64,000 nucleotides of DNA from Clostridium sp. DL-VIII (GTDB taxonomy: Bacteria > Bacillota > Clostridia > Clostridiales > Clostridiaceae), in contig NZ_CM001240.1 in NCBI RefSeq assembly GCF_000230835.1, forward strand, positions 2,892,779-2,956,778, read 5' to 3'. This document shows positions 43,606-53,802 of the stretch, in pieces. The notes below the pieces were generated by a model that ran no database searches, had not been told where the DNA came from, and worked only from the letters and a program-made list of their open reading frames with translations. Positions within the stretch are counted from its first letter, which is position 1. Every line of letters begins with the position of its first letter. A program made the translations under genes and the position numbers.

Positions 43606-44475
43606 ATGCGTAAATTCTGGGAGAGTATATATAGTCCAAATTATATTAGTGGATATAACCCATTTATACTTAAAGGTATGAACAAAGCAATAGATAGATT
43701 AGCAGTAGCTATAAATAATAGACAAAAAATTGTTGTCTATGGTACATATAATGTTGATGGAATTTGTGCTGTTTCATCATTAATTCTTGTGTTAAGATAT
43801 TTAAATGCAGATGTAGAATATTTAATTTATGATAGACAAGAAAGTGATGCTAGAATAAATTCAGTAGATATAAAAAATAATGTAGACTTTTTAGGGGCTG
43901 AAATTTTGATAACACTTGGTGTTGGATTAAAGTCACAGGAAGAAGTTGATTTATGCCAAGAATTGGGTATAGATTTAATTGTTCTGGAGAATGAAGAAAG
44001 TGAGCTCGTGAATGATTACATTTACATTAATCCTAATCAAAAAGGATGTCAATATAGATATAAAAATTTGTCAACAAGCGGGTTAGCTTTTAAACTTATG
44101 CAAGCAATTGCCATATATTATAATATGAAGAGCATAAATAAGTATTTAGACTTAATTCTTATAGGCATACAATGGGCAAGGGTATCAGTTAAGGGAGAAA
44201 ATGGAGTATTGATTAAAGAAGGAAATAAATTTTTAATTAATACTAATAATAATGGGTTAAGATCAATAATAGAGTTTAATAGTATAAAAGAATTTAATGG
44301 TGCTGGTATAAATAAAATAATAGAATTTCTAATCCCTCCAATAGGGGCAGTAGGGGTTATGGATAATGCTCGTATAGTTTTGGAACTTTTAACTACAAAT
44401 GATAAGGATCGGGCAGATCAAATTGTTAAATATTTATATAGGCTTAAGAAAAATAATTCTTTAAAAAATACTTAA
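43606..44475 (+). CDS. degenerate RecJ-like DHH protein lacking catalytic residues
   Basis: A 289-residue protein aligned with the N-terminal DHH domain of RecJ and sitting in the place of recJ between secF and apt. The motif YGDYDVDG is YGTYNVDG (45-52), the second Asp motif is ITLGVG (102-107) and the DHH triad is replaced by LENEES (127-132). The later NPNQKGCQYRYKNLSTSGLAFKL is RecJ-like. The DHHA1 and OB regions are missing or much reduced (RecJ is usually 570 residues or more). All metal ligands appear lost, yet the frame is intact with a GGAGG site. Nuclease activity is unlikely; a binding or regulatory role is possible. Confidence 0.8.
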   Translation: MRKFWESIYSPNYISGYNPFILKGMNKAIDRLAVAINNRQKIVVYGTYNVDGICAVSSLILVLRYLNADVEYLIYDRQESDARINSVDIKNNVDFLGAEILITLGVGLKSQEEVDLCQELGIDLIVLENEESELVNDYIYINPNQKGCQYRYKNLSTSGLAFKLMQAIAIYYNMKSINKYLDLILIGIQWARVSVKGENGVLIKEGNKFLINTNNNGLRSIIEFNSIKEFNGAGINKIIEFLIPPIGAVGVMDNARIVLELLTTNDKDRADQIVKYLYRLKKNNSLKNT

Positions 44476-44561
44476 TGTATAAATAACTATTTATTTAATT
44501 TATTTGATGTTAAATTATATATTTGTGGTTAAATTAAAATAAATGTTGTGGAGGAGATAAA

Positions 44562-45080
44562 ATGGATTTAAAGGAAAAAATCAGAGTGATTGAAAATTTT
44601 CCAAAGGAAGGAATAAGTTTTAAGGATATAACAACATTAATAGGTGATGGTGATGCCTTAAAAGAGACAATTAATCAGATTGTAAAACATTTAAAAGATA
44701 AGAACATTGATTTAATAGTTGGGCCTGAAGCAAGAGGGTTTATTTTTGGCGTTCCTGTGGCATATGAATTGGGAGTAGGATTTATTCCAGTAAGAAAACC
44801 AGGAAAATTACCAGGGGAAACTCTTTCAATTAATTATGGATTGGAATATGGAGAAGATACACTTGAGATTCATAAGGATGCTATTAAGCCAGGTCAAAGA
44901 GTTGCAATTGTCGATGATTTATTAGCAACAGGAGGTACTGTTGAAGGTGTTGCTAAATTAATTGAACAAGCAGGTGGAATAGTTGCTTCATTAGACTTTG
45001 TGATTGAATTGACAGAGCTTAATGGAAAAGGAAAACTTAAAGGTTATGATGTACTTTCATTAGTTCAATATGAGGTTTAG
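44562..45080 (+). CDS. apt: adenine phosphoribosyltransferase
   Basis: A 172-residue purine-salvage enzyme that makes AMP from adenine and PRPP. The start [34 protein letters not shown] and the PRPP loop [16 protein letters not shown] (about 120-135) are all present. GGAGG precedes the ATG. A hairpin follows before the rel gene. Confidence 0.97.
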   Translation: MDLKEKIRVIENFPKEGISFKDITTLIGDGDALKETINQIVKHLKDKNIDLIVGPEARGFIFGVPVAYELGVGFIPVRKPGKLPGETLSINYGLEYGEDTLEIHKDAIKPGQRVAIVDDLLATGGTVEGVAKLIEQAGGIVASLDFVIELTELNGKGKLKGYDVLSLVQYEV

Positions 45081-45188
45081 AAATTAAGATTATTTAAAGA
45101 TTAGCAGAAGTCACACAATAGAGATGTTATTTCTTTTTAATGTCGTATTGAAAATAATTCTAAAATAATATATAATTATTAGAAAGTT

Positions 45189-45210
45189 AGGCTGGTTATT
45201 AGACCAGCCT
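45189..45210 (+). terminator. hairpin between apt and rel
   Basis: AGGCTGGT/ACCAGCCT with a 6-nt loop, followed by TTGAATTT. Likely a weak terminator. Confidence 0.55.
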
Positions 45211-45254
45211 TTGAATTTACTACTTTAATGAATATATAAAGGGGAGCAGTCCTT

Positions 45255-47465
45255 ATGATTGATAAATTGCTGGAAAAAATCAATACAAACTGTAATAATG
45301 TCGATGTGGATATGGTAAAAAGAGCATATAATTTTGCTGAGAAAGCTCATAAGGAACAAAAACGTGAATCAGGTGAACCATATATCATTCATCCAATAGC
45401 AGTAGCGGAAATTTTAGCTGAACTAGGGATGGATACTAATACTATTGTAGCTGGTTTATTGCATGATGTGATAGAAGATACAGATTGTTCTTATGATGAA
45501 ACAGTTAATCTTTTCAATGCAGAAATAGCAGATCTTGTTGATGGTGTTACAAAGCTTACTAAACTTGGAGAGATGGAATATAAAACAAAAGAGGAACAAC
45601 AAGCAGATAACGTTAGAAAAATGCTGCTTGCTATGGCAAAAGATATAAGGGTAATAATAATAAAATTGGCAGATAGACTTCATAATATGAGAACGCTTAA
45701 GTTTATGCCAGAGAAAAAGCAAAAAAATAAAGCTAAGGAAACCTTAGATATTTATGCACCTTTAGCTCATAGATTAGGTATGTCTAAAATTAAATGGGAA
45801 CTTGAAGATTTATGTTTTAGATATTTACATGAAAAAGAATATTATGAATTAGTAGATAGTATTGCGGAAAAAAGAGTTGAAAGAGAAACTTATATAAAGG
45901 ATATAGTAAGTGATTTAGAAGAAAAACTTGAAGCAGCAGGAATTCAATCAGATATTGATGGGAGACCAAAACATTTTTATAGTATTTATAAAAAGATGGT
46001 TAGTAAAAATAAGAGTATAGAGCAGATTTTTGATTTGACTGCTATAAGAGTTTTGGTTAATTCCGTAAAGGACTGTTATGGTGTACTTGGAATTGTTCAT
46101 ACTATATACAGGCCAATTCCGGGCAGGTTTAAAGATTATATTGCTATGCCTAAACCTAATATGTATCAATCACTTCATACAACTGTAATCGGGCCACAAG
46201 GGAAAACTTTTGAAATTCAAATCAGAACTTTTGAGATGCATAAAACTGCAGAATATGGAATTGCAGCTCATTGGAAGTATAAAGAGGGCGATACAGCTAA
46301 AGGGGAACAAGACAAACAAAAGGATTTTGAAAAGAAGCTAGTATGGCTTAGAGACATGTTAGAGTGGCAAAAGGAAACATCAGATGCTGAAGAATTTATT
46401 GAAGGCTTTAAAATAGATTTATTTTCAGATGAAGTTTTTGTATTTACACCTAAAGGTGTTGTAATAAATTTATGCAGAGATGCAACTCCGATAGATTTTG
46501 CTTACAGAATACATACAGATATAGGAAATAAATGTGTTGGGGCAAAAGTAAATGGGAAAATAGTGCCTCTTGATTATAGTCTTAAGACTGGAGAAATTGT
46601 TGAGATATTAACTTCCCCTAATGCAAAAGGCCCTAACATGGATTGGTTAAATATTGCAAAAAGTAATCAATCTAAGAGTAAAATAAAACTTTGGTTTAAG
46701 AAGGCTAAAAGAGAAGAGAGCATATTAAAAGGTAAGGAACTTCTTGAAAAGGAATTAAAGAAGCAGGGAGTTAATTACGCAGATATAGCTAAAGGCGAAA
46801 TTTATGAAAGATTAATGAAAAGATATAATATTCATTCAATGGATGATTTGTATGCTTTAATTGGTCTAGGTGGTTTTTCGGTATCCACTCTTATTTCAAG
46901 ACTTAAAGAGAATAATGGCATAGGTGTGGATAAATCAAGTAAAGAAAATAAAGAAATCTTGAGTAAAAGCATTGAAGAGCAAATTGCTAAAACTTCAAGG
47001 CAGCCAGAACCTAACAGTTACGGAATAACTGTAAAAGGTGAGAGCAATCTTATGGTAAGATTTGCGAAATGCTGTAGTCCAGTTCCTGGAGATGATATTT
47101 TAGGATATATAACTAAAGGCAGAGGAGTATCAGTACATAGAAGAGATTGTAGTAATTTACAAAATCTTATTGATACAGATGGAGATAGAGTTGTTGAAGT
47201 TAACTGGGGCTCATCTAAAGGAACAGCTTATTTTGCAGAGATCCAAGTGCAGGCAGACGATAGGGAAGGGTTGCTTGCAGATATAATGAGTGTTATAACA
47301 GAGCTAAAGTTACAATTAAGTGCGGTAAATGCAAATTTATCCAAACAGGGTTCTGCGCTTATTAATGTTAAATTTAAGATTACATCAGTAGATGACTTAA
47401 AAGATTTAATGAAGAAAATAAAAAGATTAAAAGGTGTAACTGATGTATATAGAGTAAATAGTTAA
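45255..47465 (+). CDS. relA: bifunctional (p)ppGpp synthetase/hydrolase RelA/SpoT
   Basis: A 736-residue full-length RSH protein. The HD hydrolase domain carries PYIIHPIAVAEIL, LLHDVIEDT and ADRLHNMRTL. The synthetase domain shows RPKHFYSIYKKM and PNMYQSLHTTV. Next come TGS (FVFTPKGVVINL), a zinc/RIS region with FAKCCSPVPGDDI and a C-terminal ACT domain. Both catalytic sites look intact. It controls the stringent response and probably solvent/sporulation physiology. GGGGAG site before the ATG. Confidence 0.96.
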   Translation: MIDKLLEKINTNCNNVDVDMVKRAYNFAEKAHKEQKRESGEPYIIHPIAVAEILAELGMDTNTIVAGLLHDVIEDTDCSYDETVNLFNAEIADLVDGVTKLTKLGEMEYKTKEEQQADNVRKMLLAMAKDIRVIIIKLADRLHNMRTLKFMPEKKQKNKAKETLDIYAPLAHRLGMSKIKWELEDLCFRYLHEKEYYELVDSIAEKRVERETYIKDIVSDLEEKLEAAGIQSDIDGRPKHFYSIYKKMVSKNKSIEQIFDLTAIRVLVNSVKDCYGVLGIVHTIYRPIPGRFKDYIAMPKPNMYQSLHTTVIGPQGKTFEIQIRTFEMHKTAEYGIAAHWKYKEGDTAKGEQDKQKDFEKKLVWLRDMLEWQKETSDAEEFIEGFKIDLFSDEVFVFTPKGVVINLCRDATPIDFAYRIHTDIGNKCVGAKVNGKIVPLDYSLKTGEIVEILTSPNAKGPNMDWLNIAKSNQSKSKIKLWFKKAKREESILKGKELLEKELKKQGVNYADIAKGEIYERLMKRYNIHSMDDLYALIGLGGFSVSTLISRLKENNGIGVDKSSKENKEILSKSIEEQIAKTSRQPEPNSYGITVKGESNLMVRFAKCCSPVPGDDILGYITKGRGVSVHRRDCSNLQNLIDTDGDRVVEVNWGSSKGTAYFAEIQVQADDREGLLADIMSVITELKLQLSAVNANLSKQGSALINVKFKITSVDDLKDLMKKIKRLKGVTDVYRVNS

Positions 47466-47520
47466 AGGAAAGTGCATAAATATTTTCTGTGTTGCAAAAA
47501 TATAAGGAAGGGGAGATATC

Positions 47521-47970
47521 ATGAGAGCAGTAGTGCAAAGAGTATCCTCATCTAATGTCTGTGTAAATGGTAAAGTAATTGGAGAAATTGGAGCAGGTTT
47601 TAACGTATTAGTAGGGATATCTAAAGATGATACTTTAGAAGATTTAAAGTATATAAAGGATAAGATTATTAATTTAAGAGTATTTGAAGATGAAAATGAG
47701 AAAATGAACTTATCACTGCTAGATGTTAAAGGAGAACTACTTATTATATCTCAATTTACGTTATATGGAGATTGCAGAAAAGGCAGAAGGCCGAATTTCA
47801 TGGAAGCTCAAGGTGGTGAAGAAGCCAGAAAGCTTTATGAGGAATTCTTAAGACTTATTAGAGAATCTAATTTAAAAGTCAAATGTGGGGAGTTTGGTGC
47901 TGATATGAAGGTTCAGATTAACAATGATGGACCAGTGACAATTCTATTGGATAGCAAGAGAAACTTTTAG
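47521..47970 (+). CDS. dtd: D-aminoacyl-tRNA deacylase
   Basis: A 149-residue enzyme that removes D-amino acids from t[21 protein letters not shown], the SQFTLYGD motif (about 78-85), KGRRPNF and the GPVTILLDS motif near the C-terminus (the cross-subunit Gly-Pro) are conserved. An AAGGGGAG site precedes the ATG. It follows rel by 55 nt, the usual Firmicute order. Confidence 0.97.
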   Translation: MRAVVQRVSSSNVCVNGKVIGEIGAGFNVLVGISKDDTLEDLKYIKDKIINLRVFEDENEKMNLSLLDVKGELLIISQFTLYGDCRKGRRPNFMEAQGGEEARKLYEEFLRLIRESNLKVKCGEFGADMKVQINNDGPVTILLDSKRNF

Positions 47971-48014
47971 TTAGATAGAACATAATTTCTAAATATATTA
48001 TGGAGGGGTTTATA

Positions 48015-48608
48015 TTGATTATAAAAACAATAGTAGCTGGTATGTATGAAGAAAATTGCTATTTAATCATGGATGAGGACAGTAAGGAGCTTGCAATTAT
48101 AGATCCAGGTGGACAGGCAAATTTATTGATAAAGGAAATTGATAGATTAAGTGCAAAAACTAAATTTATCCTTTTGACTCATGGTCATATGGATCATGTA
48201 GGAGCTGTAGTTGATTTAATAAATAGATTTAATATTCCATTTTATATGAATGCAAAAGAAGAAGAATTTATGGGAGATAATTTTGTATTTGGTGAATTGC
48301 CAAAGTCTTCGGGTGACCTAAAAGAAGGAGATACAATAAGACTAGGAAAACACTTAATTAAAGTTATTGAAACACCAGGGCATACTGTAGGTGGAGTTTG
48401 TTTCTTAGTAGATGATAAGTTGTTTACAGGAGATACTCTTTTCCAAGGATCTATAGGAAGGAGTGATTTCCCAGGTGGAAATGGAATGCTGCTTGTTAAG
48501 AATATAAAAGAAAAACTACTTCCTCTTGGAGATAATATTAAGGTTTTTCCAGGCCATGGAGGAGCATCCAATATAGGCTATGAGAAAAGAAATAATCCGT
48601 TTTTATAG
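48015..48608 (+). CDS. MBL-fold hydrolase (glyoxalase II-like)
   Basis: A 197-residue metallo-beta-lactamase-fold enzyme. The TTG at 48015 is the likely start: GGAGGGG at 48002-48008 sits just upstream and the ATG at 48000 overlaps the region before it. Zinc ligands are in THGHMDH (about 53-59), TPGHTVGG, FTGDTLF and FPGHGG. It resembles YqgX/YcbL hydroxyacylglutathione hydrolase-like proteins; the substrate is unknown. It lies between dtd and hemZ, likely co-transcribed. Confidence 0.9.
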   Translation: MIIKTIVAGMYEENCYLIMDEDSKELAIIDPGGQANLLIKEIDRLSAKTKFILLTHGHMDHVGAVVDLINRFNIPFYMNAKEEEFMGDNFVFGELPKSSGDLKEGDTIRLGKHLIKVIETPGHTVGGVCFLVDDKLFTGDTLFQGSIGRSDFPGGNGMLLVKNIKEKLLPLGDNIKVFPGHGGASNIGYEKRNNPFL

Positions 48609-48657
48609 GAAAAAATTGTGCTATAAGTATATATAGCACATTCTTTAAGGAGCAATG

Positions 48658-50082
48658 ATGAAAGTTAAAGTTTATTTAAATGATCTTAAATTTAGATATG
48701 AAGTATATCAATTATTTAATGTCTATTTTTCAATGACGGAAATTGATTTTGTAGATAAAGATAATGCAGATTATATTTTTTATATTGATGATAAAGGTTT
48801 AAGATTTGAATATAAAGATTATTGCAGAGAAGAATCTTTAGGAGAGGATGTTAAGAACTCTCTGAGAAGATTTCTTTTTCTGTGTTTAAGAGATTTAACC
48901 AATGATATTTACCCATGGGGAATTTTAATTGGTATTAGGCCTTCGAAGATTGCCCTAAAGCTAATTAAAGAAGGGAAAAGTGAAGAAGAAGTTATTAAAA
49001 TATTTAAAGAAAAATATTTGGCTCATGAAGATAAAGCAAAATTATGTATAGACGTTGCAAAAGCTGAAGAGAGAATCGTAAATAAAGATAAAAATAATAT
49101 TGCTATTTATATAGGAATGGCATTTTGCCCAACTAAATGCCTTTATTGCTCATTTACTTCCAATCCAATAGGTGTCTATAAAAAGATGGTGATGCCATAT
49201 GTAGAAGCATTAATAAAAGAGATCAGAGGGATAAGTAAATATATAGATGAGAAAAATCTTAACATAGAATCTGTATATTTTGGAGGGGGAACTCCAACAT
49301 CTGTAAGTGACGGCGAATTTATGATGGTTATGGATGAAATATATAATAGTTTTATTAAAGGACATAAAGTTAAAGAATTTACCGTGGAATGCGGAAGGCC
49401 GGATACTTTAAATAAAAATAAGCTAATAACTATGAAAGAGTGCAACGTAACTAGGATAAGTATTAATCCTCAAACTATGAATGACAAAACTTTAAAGCTT
49501 ATAGGAAGAAGTCATTCCTCAGAAGATATAAAAGAAAAATTTATGATGGCAAGAGAATTGGGATTTGACGATATTAACATGGACATAATAATAGGGCTTC
49601 CAGGAGAAACTCATAAAGAAGTACTGCATACTAAAAATGAATTAATGAAATTAAAGCCAGATAGTGTTACAGTTCATGGCTTGGCTCTAAAAAGAGGGTC
49701 TAGAATGTATGAAGAATTTATTCTTAAAAAGGGAATAAGTTTAGTTTCTCAAGAAGAAATAATAAAAATGTATGAGGAAAGTAAAGATTTGGCGGAAAAG
49801 TTAGATATTTCACCATATTATATGTATAGACAAAAAAATATGGTTGGAAATATGGAGAATTTGGGGTATGCTAAAGAGGGCAAAGAATGTATATACAATA
49901 TTCAGATGATCGAAGAAAGACAGACTACAATTGCACTTGGAGCTGCGGCAGTAAGTAAAGTTATATTTTTAGAAGAAGATAGGCTTGAAAGATTTCCAAA
50001 TCTTAAAGATCTTCATGAGTATATTTCGAGAATAGATGAAATGATAGAAGGTAAAAAGAAATTATTAGATACTTTATATTAA
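48658..50082 (+). CDS. hemZ: HemZ-type radical SAM coproporphyrinogen dehydrogenase-like protein
   Basis: A 474-residue protein. The ATG at 48658 has 5-nt spacing from AAGGAG; the adjacent ATG at 48655 has 2 nt. The HemZ-specific N-terminal region (about 160 residues, with WGILIGIRPSKIALKLI) precedes the radical SAM motif CPTKCLYCSF. Then come FGGGTPTSV, RISINPQTMNDKTLKLIGR and the HemN-like C-terminal part. In clostridia this gene lies next to hisS. Whether it oxidises coproporphyrinogen is not proven. Confidence 0.92.
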   Translation: MKVKVYLNDLKFRYEVYQLFNVYFSMTEIDFVDKDNADYIFYIDDKGLRFEYKDYCREESLGEDVKNSLRRFLFLCLRDLTNDIYPWGILIGIRPSKIALKLIKEGKSEEEVIKIFKEKYLAHEDKAKLCIDVAKAEERIVNKDKNNIAIYIGMAFCPTKCLYCSFTSNPIGVYKKMVMPYVEALIKEIRGISKYIDEKNLNIESVYFGGGTPTSVSDGEFMMVMDEIYNSFIKGHKVKEFTVECGRPDTLNKNKLITMKECNVTRISINPQTMNDKTLKLIGRSHSSEDIKEKFMMARELGFDDINMDIIIGLPGETHKEVLHTKNELMKLKPDSVTVHGLALKRGSRMYEEFILKKGISLVSQEEIIKMYEESKDLAEKLDISPYYMYRQKNMVGNMENLGYAKEGKECIYNIQMIEERQTTIALGAAAVSKVIFLEEDRLERFPNLKDLHEYISRIDEMIEGKKKLLDTLY

Positions 50083-50144
50083 GAATTAATAACTTTGAAC
50101 TTTTAAAATTTATATAAATAATGTACAATTGTCTATGGATAATT

Positions 50145-50180
50145 ATGCTTAAACTTACAAACTGTAATAAGTTTAAGCAT
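50145..50180. repeat. 12-bp perfect hairpin and repeat-rich hemZ/hisS spacer
   Basis: ATGCTTAAACTT (50145-50156) pairs with AAGTTTAAGCAT (50169-50180). A second hairpin GAAATTCT/AGAATTTC follows near 50188-50206, then GTTAACTG-like repeats up to 50275. No T-box leader was recognised. Confidence 0.5.
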
Positions 50181-50300
50181 AAGAATGGAAATTCTATTAG
50201 AATTTCGTGTTATAGCAGTTAACTGTGTGTAAGATACCATAACAGGCAGAAGATGTATTAACTGTGAACTTAATAAATATCGTGATTTGGAGGAATTTAA

Positions 50301-51554
50301 ATGGCAATGGAAATGCAAGCACCAAAGGGTACAAAGGATATGCTGCCTGAAGATGCGTATAAGTGGCAGTACATAGAAAATGTATTTAGAGATGTAGCTA
50401 AGACGTATGGAATTAGAGAAATTAGAACTCCAATGTTTGAACATACAGAATTATTTCTAAGAGGTGTCGGTGATACAACTGATATAGTTCAAAAAGAGAT
50501 GTATACGTTCAATGATAAAGGTGATAGAAGTATAACTTTAAAGCCAGAAGGAACCGCGTCTGCAGTTAGGGCCTTTGTAGAAAACAGATTATTTAATGAA
50601 GCGCAGCCTACTAAGTTATATTACATAACACCAGCCTTCAGGTATGAAAATGTTCAAAAGGGAAGACTTAGACAATTTCATCAATGTGGATTAGAAGTAT
50701 TTGGATCAAGTGCAGCTTCAATGGATGCGGAAGTTATTGCTGTAGCTATGGATACTTTAAAGAAATTAGGATTAAAGAGCTTAAGCTTAAACATAAATAA
50801 TTTGGGATGTCCTGAGTGTAGACCTAAGTATAATGAAGCTTTAAAGAATTTTTTACAAGAAAATTATGATGGCCTATGTGATACATGCAAAACTAGATTT
50901 GAAAAAAATCCAATGAGAATATTGGATTGCAAGGAAAAGAAATGTCATGAAATCACAAAAAATGCGCCAACAATTTTAGAGTATGTTTGTGAGGATTGTG
51001 CTACGCATTTTGATAAGGTTAAAGAATATTTAGATATTCTAGGATTACCATATACAATAGATCCAGGTATAGTAAGAGGATTAGACTATTATACAAAGAC
51101 AATATTTGAGATTTTAACTTCTGATTTCACAGTATGTGGAGGAGGAAGATATGATAAACTTATAGAAGAGCTCGGTGGACCAGATATGCCTGCAGTAGGT
51201 TTTGGCATGGGAGTTGAAAGGTTAATCATGACTCTAGAAAAAGAAGGTATAGAAATACCAAAGGAAAACTTATTTGATTTATATATAGGTGCCAGAGGCG
51301 AAGAAGAAAGTAAATTTGCCTTTAAGCTTGCTAGCGGTCTTAGAAATCTTGGAGTTAAATGTGAAATAAACCATATGGGTAGAAGCGTAAAAGCTGAAAT
51401 GAAATATGCCAATAAGTTAGGTGCAGCATTCACAACTATTTTAGGTGAAGATGAATTAGCAAATAAAAAGATTAATTTAAAGAGAATGAGTGATGGAGAA
51501 ATATTTGAAGTTTCTTTAGATAATTTAGAAGAAATAGCTAAAGTAGTTAAATAG
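50301..51554 (+). CDS. hisS: histidyl-tRNA synthetase
   Basis: A 417-residue class II synthetase. Motif 1 region ([29 protein letters not shown]), motif 2 ([24 protein letters not shown]), the His-specific block [12 protein letters not shown] and motif 3 ([12 protein letters not shown]) are intact. The C-terminal anticodon-binding domain starts near residue 320. A TTGGAGG site precedes the ATG. aspS follows, as in most Firmicutes. Confidence 0.97.
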   Translation: MAMEMQAPKGTKDMLPEDAYKWQYIENVFRDVAKTYGIREIRTPMFEHTELFLRGVGDTTDIVQKEMYTFNDKGDRSITLKPEGTASAVRAFVENRLFNEAQPTKLYYITPAFRYENVQKGRLRQFHQCGLEVFGSSAASMDAEVIAVAMDTLKKLGLKSLSLNINNLGCPECRPKYNEALKNFLQENYDGLCDTCKTRFEKNPMRILDCKEKKCHEITKNAPTILEYVCEDCATHFDKVKEYLDILGLPYTIDPGIVRGLDYYTKTIFEILTSDFTVCGGGRYDKLIEELGGPDMPAVGFGMGVERLIMTLEKEGIEIPKENLFDLYIGARGEEESKFAFKLASGLRNLGVKCEINHMGRSVKAEMKYANKLGAAFTTILGEDELANKKINLKRMSDGEIFEVSLDNLEEIAKVVK

Positions 51555-51751
51555 TAATGTGAATATTGCAAAGTAAGTGATGAATTGACAATTGATGATT
51601 AGTGCCGTATATAGGCTGTCGCATGCCAATTTATAATATAAATATAACAAAATCCTGTTAGGGATTTCGTACAACTGTAAAGTGTTAACTGCCCACAGGG
51701 TACCCTAATGGGCATAAACTGTTAACTGATTAAGTAGGGAGGATTTTAGTA
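51555..51751. repeat. repeat-rich hisS/aspS spacer
   Basis: This spacer contains AAATCCTGTTAGGGATTT (51650-51667), GTGTTAACTG and CTGTTAACTG elements, and TGCCC/GGGCA enclosing palindrome AGGGTACCCT (around 51690-51713). It resembles spacers at 36585-36645 and 50185-50275. Confidence 0.5.
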
Positions 51752-53542
51752 ATGGGTGAATCTTTAAATGGATTAAAGCGTACTATGATGTGCGGTGAAC
51801 CTAGAGAAGAACATGTAGGTAAAAAAATAACTTTAATGGGATGGGTTCAAAGAAATAGAAAGCTTGGAGGACTTGAATTTATTGATTTAAGAGATAAAAC
51901 AGGTATTATGCAGGTAGTTTTCGGAGAGGAAATAAATGTAGAAGCTTTTGAAAAAGCAAAATCAGTAAAACCGGAATACTGCATAGCTGTGACAGGTGAA
52001 GTAGTTAAAAGAGAAAGTGTTAATGAAAATATGCCAACTGGTTTTGTTGAACTAAAATGTGAAACTATAAAAATTCTTTCAGAATCAGAAACACCACCAA
52101 TATATATTAAAGAAAACTTAGATGCTGCAGAAAATATAAGATTAAAATATAGATATTTAGATTTAAGAAGACCAGATATGCAAAAAATATTTGCAATTAG
52201 AAGTAAAACAACAAAAGCTATTCGTGATTACCTAGAAGAACATAATTTCTTAGATGTGGAAACTCCAATTTTAACAAAGAGTACTCCAGAAGGGGCTAGA
52301 GATTACTTAGTGCCTTCAAGAAATTATCCTGGGATGTTTTATGCTCTTCCACAATCACCACAAATATTTAAGCAATTATTAATGGTATCTGGATTTGATA
52401 GATATTATCAAATTGCTAAATGTTTTAGAGATGAAGATTTAAGAGCAAACAGACAGCCAGAATTTACTCAGGTTGATATGGAATTAAGTTTTGTAGAGCA
52501 AGATGACATAATGAAAATTAATGAAGGTTTAATTGCTCATGTATTTAAGAAAGTAGCTGGAGTAGATGTAAAACTTCCAATTAAGAGAATGACATTTAAA
52601 GATGCCATGGAAAAATACGGTTCAGATAAACCAGATTTAAGATTTGGAATGGAAATCACTAACATCACAGAGGATGTTAAAGATTTAGATTTTGTAGTAT
52701 TTAAATCTGCAATAGAAGCTGGTGGATCTGTTAGAGCCTTATGCTTAAAAGGTGGAGCAGAACTAGGAAGAAAGCCATTAGATAAGTTAGGCGAGTTTAT
52801 TAAAACTTATAAGGCAAAGGGTCTTGCTTGGATTCAACTTAAAGAAGATGGTGTTAAGTCATCAATTGCTAAGTTCTTGACTGATGATGTAACTAATTCT
52901 ATAGTAAAGACTATGAATGCTGAGAATGGTGATGCAATTCTTATAGTGGCAGATAAAGATTCAGTTGTATTCCAAAGTTTGGGTGCTTTAAGATTAGAGC
53001 TTGCTAAACAATTTGATTTAATTAAAGATAAAAATGAATTTAACTTTACATGGATTACTGAATTCCCACTATTTGAATATAGTGAAGAAGAAGAAAGATA
53101 TACAGCTTGTCACCATCCATTTACAGCACCAATGGATGAAGATTTAGATTTCATTGAATCTAATCCAGGAGCTGTTAGATCTAAGGCTTATGATTTAGTA
53201 TTAAATGGTGAAGAATTAGGTGGAGGATCTATAAGAATTCATGATATGGCTCTTCAAGAAAGAATGTTTAAAGCTCTTGGATTTACACAAGAAGCAGCAT
53301 GGGAAAGATTTGGATTCCTTCTTCAAGCATTTAAATTTGGACCACCACCACATGGCGGCTTAGCATTTGGTCTTGATAGAATGATAATGTTTTTAGCTGG
53401 AACAGAAAATATTAAGGATGTTATTGCATTCCCTAAGAACCAAAATGCGTATTGCTACTTAAGCGAGGCTCCAAATATAGCTGATGAAAAACAACTAACA
53501 GAGCTTGGAATTGGAATACTTCCTAAGAAAGACGAAAATTAA
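51752..53542 (+). CDS. aspS: aspartyl-tRNA synthetase
   Basis: A 596-residue bacterial-type AspRS. The OB-fold anticodon domain (GWVQRNRKLGGLEFIDLRDK), motif 2 (QIAKCFRDEDLRANRQPEFTQVD), the GAD insertion domain and motif 3 (GGLAFGLDRMIMFLAG) are complete. Whether it also charges tRNA-Asn (non-discriminating) cannot be read here. GGGAGG site before the ATG. A very strong terminator follows. Confidence 0.97.
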   Translation: MGESLNGLKRTMMCGEPREEHVGKKITLMGWVQRNRKLGGLEFIDLRDKTGIMQVVFGEEINVEAFEKAKSVKPEYCIAVTGEVVKRESVNENMPTGFVELKCETIKILSESETPPIYIKENLDAAENIRLKYRYLDLRRPDMQKIFAIRSKTTKAIRDYLEEHNFLDVETPILTKSTPEGARDYLVPSRNYPGMFYALPQSPQIFKQLLMVSGFDRYYQIAKCFRDEDLRANRQPEFTQVDMELSFVEQDDIMKINEGLIAHVFKKVAGVDVKLPIKRMTFKDAMEKYGSDKPDLRFGMEITNITEDVKDLDFVVFKSAIEAGGSVRALCLKGGAELGRKPLDKLGEFIKTYKAKGLAWIQLKEDGVKSSIAKFLTDDVTNSIVKTMNAENGDAILIVADKDSVVFQSLGALRLELAKQFDLIKDKNEFNFTWITEFPLFEYSEEEERYTACHHPFTAPMDEDLDFIESNPGAVRSKAYDLVLNGEELGGGSIRIHDMALQERMFKALGFTQEAAWERFGFLLQAFKFGPPPHGGLAFGLDRMIMFLAGTENIKDVIAFPKNQNAYCYLSEAPNIADEKQLTELGIGILPKKDEN

Positions 53543-53643
53543 AAAATATTAAAAATGCATTGAGGAGTGCATTTATCTGGCGCTTTAGGCTAACATAAAT
53601 AAATACTCATTACTTGCTAAGGCATAGAGAATATTATTAGAAG

Positions 53644-53686
53644 AAGCTCCTATACTAATTAAAAGATTTAGTATAGGAGCTTTTTT
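53644..53686 (+). terminator. strong terminator after aspS
   Basis: AAGCTCCTATACTAA (53644-53658) pairs perfectly with TTAGTATAGGAGCTT (53668-53682), then TTTT. Confidence 0.92.
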
Positions 53687-53802
53687 ATAGAGAAATATAA
53701 TTAAATTTTCATAACATAAAAATATAAATAATAAACATGTTATATTTATTAGGCGTATGACTATACTAATGTCTATATTTATCTAAAAATTACAATGAGC
53801 AA

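Noticed and set aside
50083..51751. T-box leaders before hisS or aspS
   Set aside because: The conserved T-box core and a tRNA-acceptor-binding bulge are not visible; the spacers are better explained by intergenic repeats.
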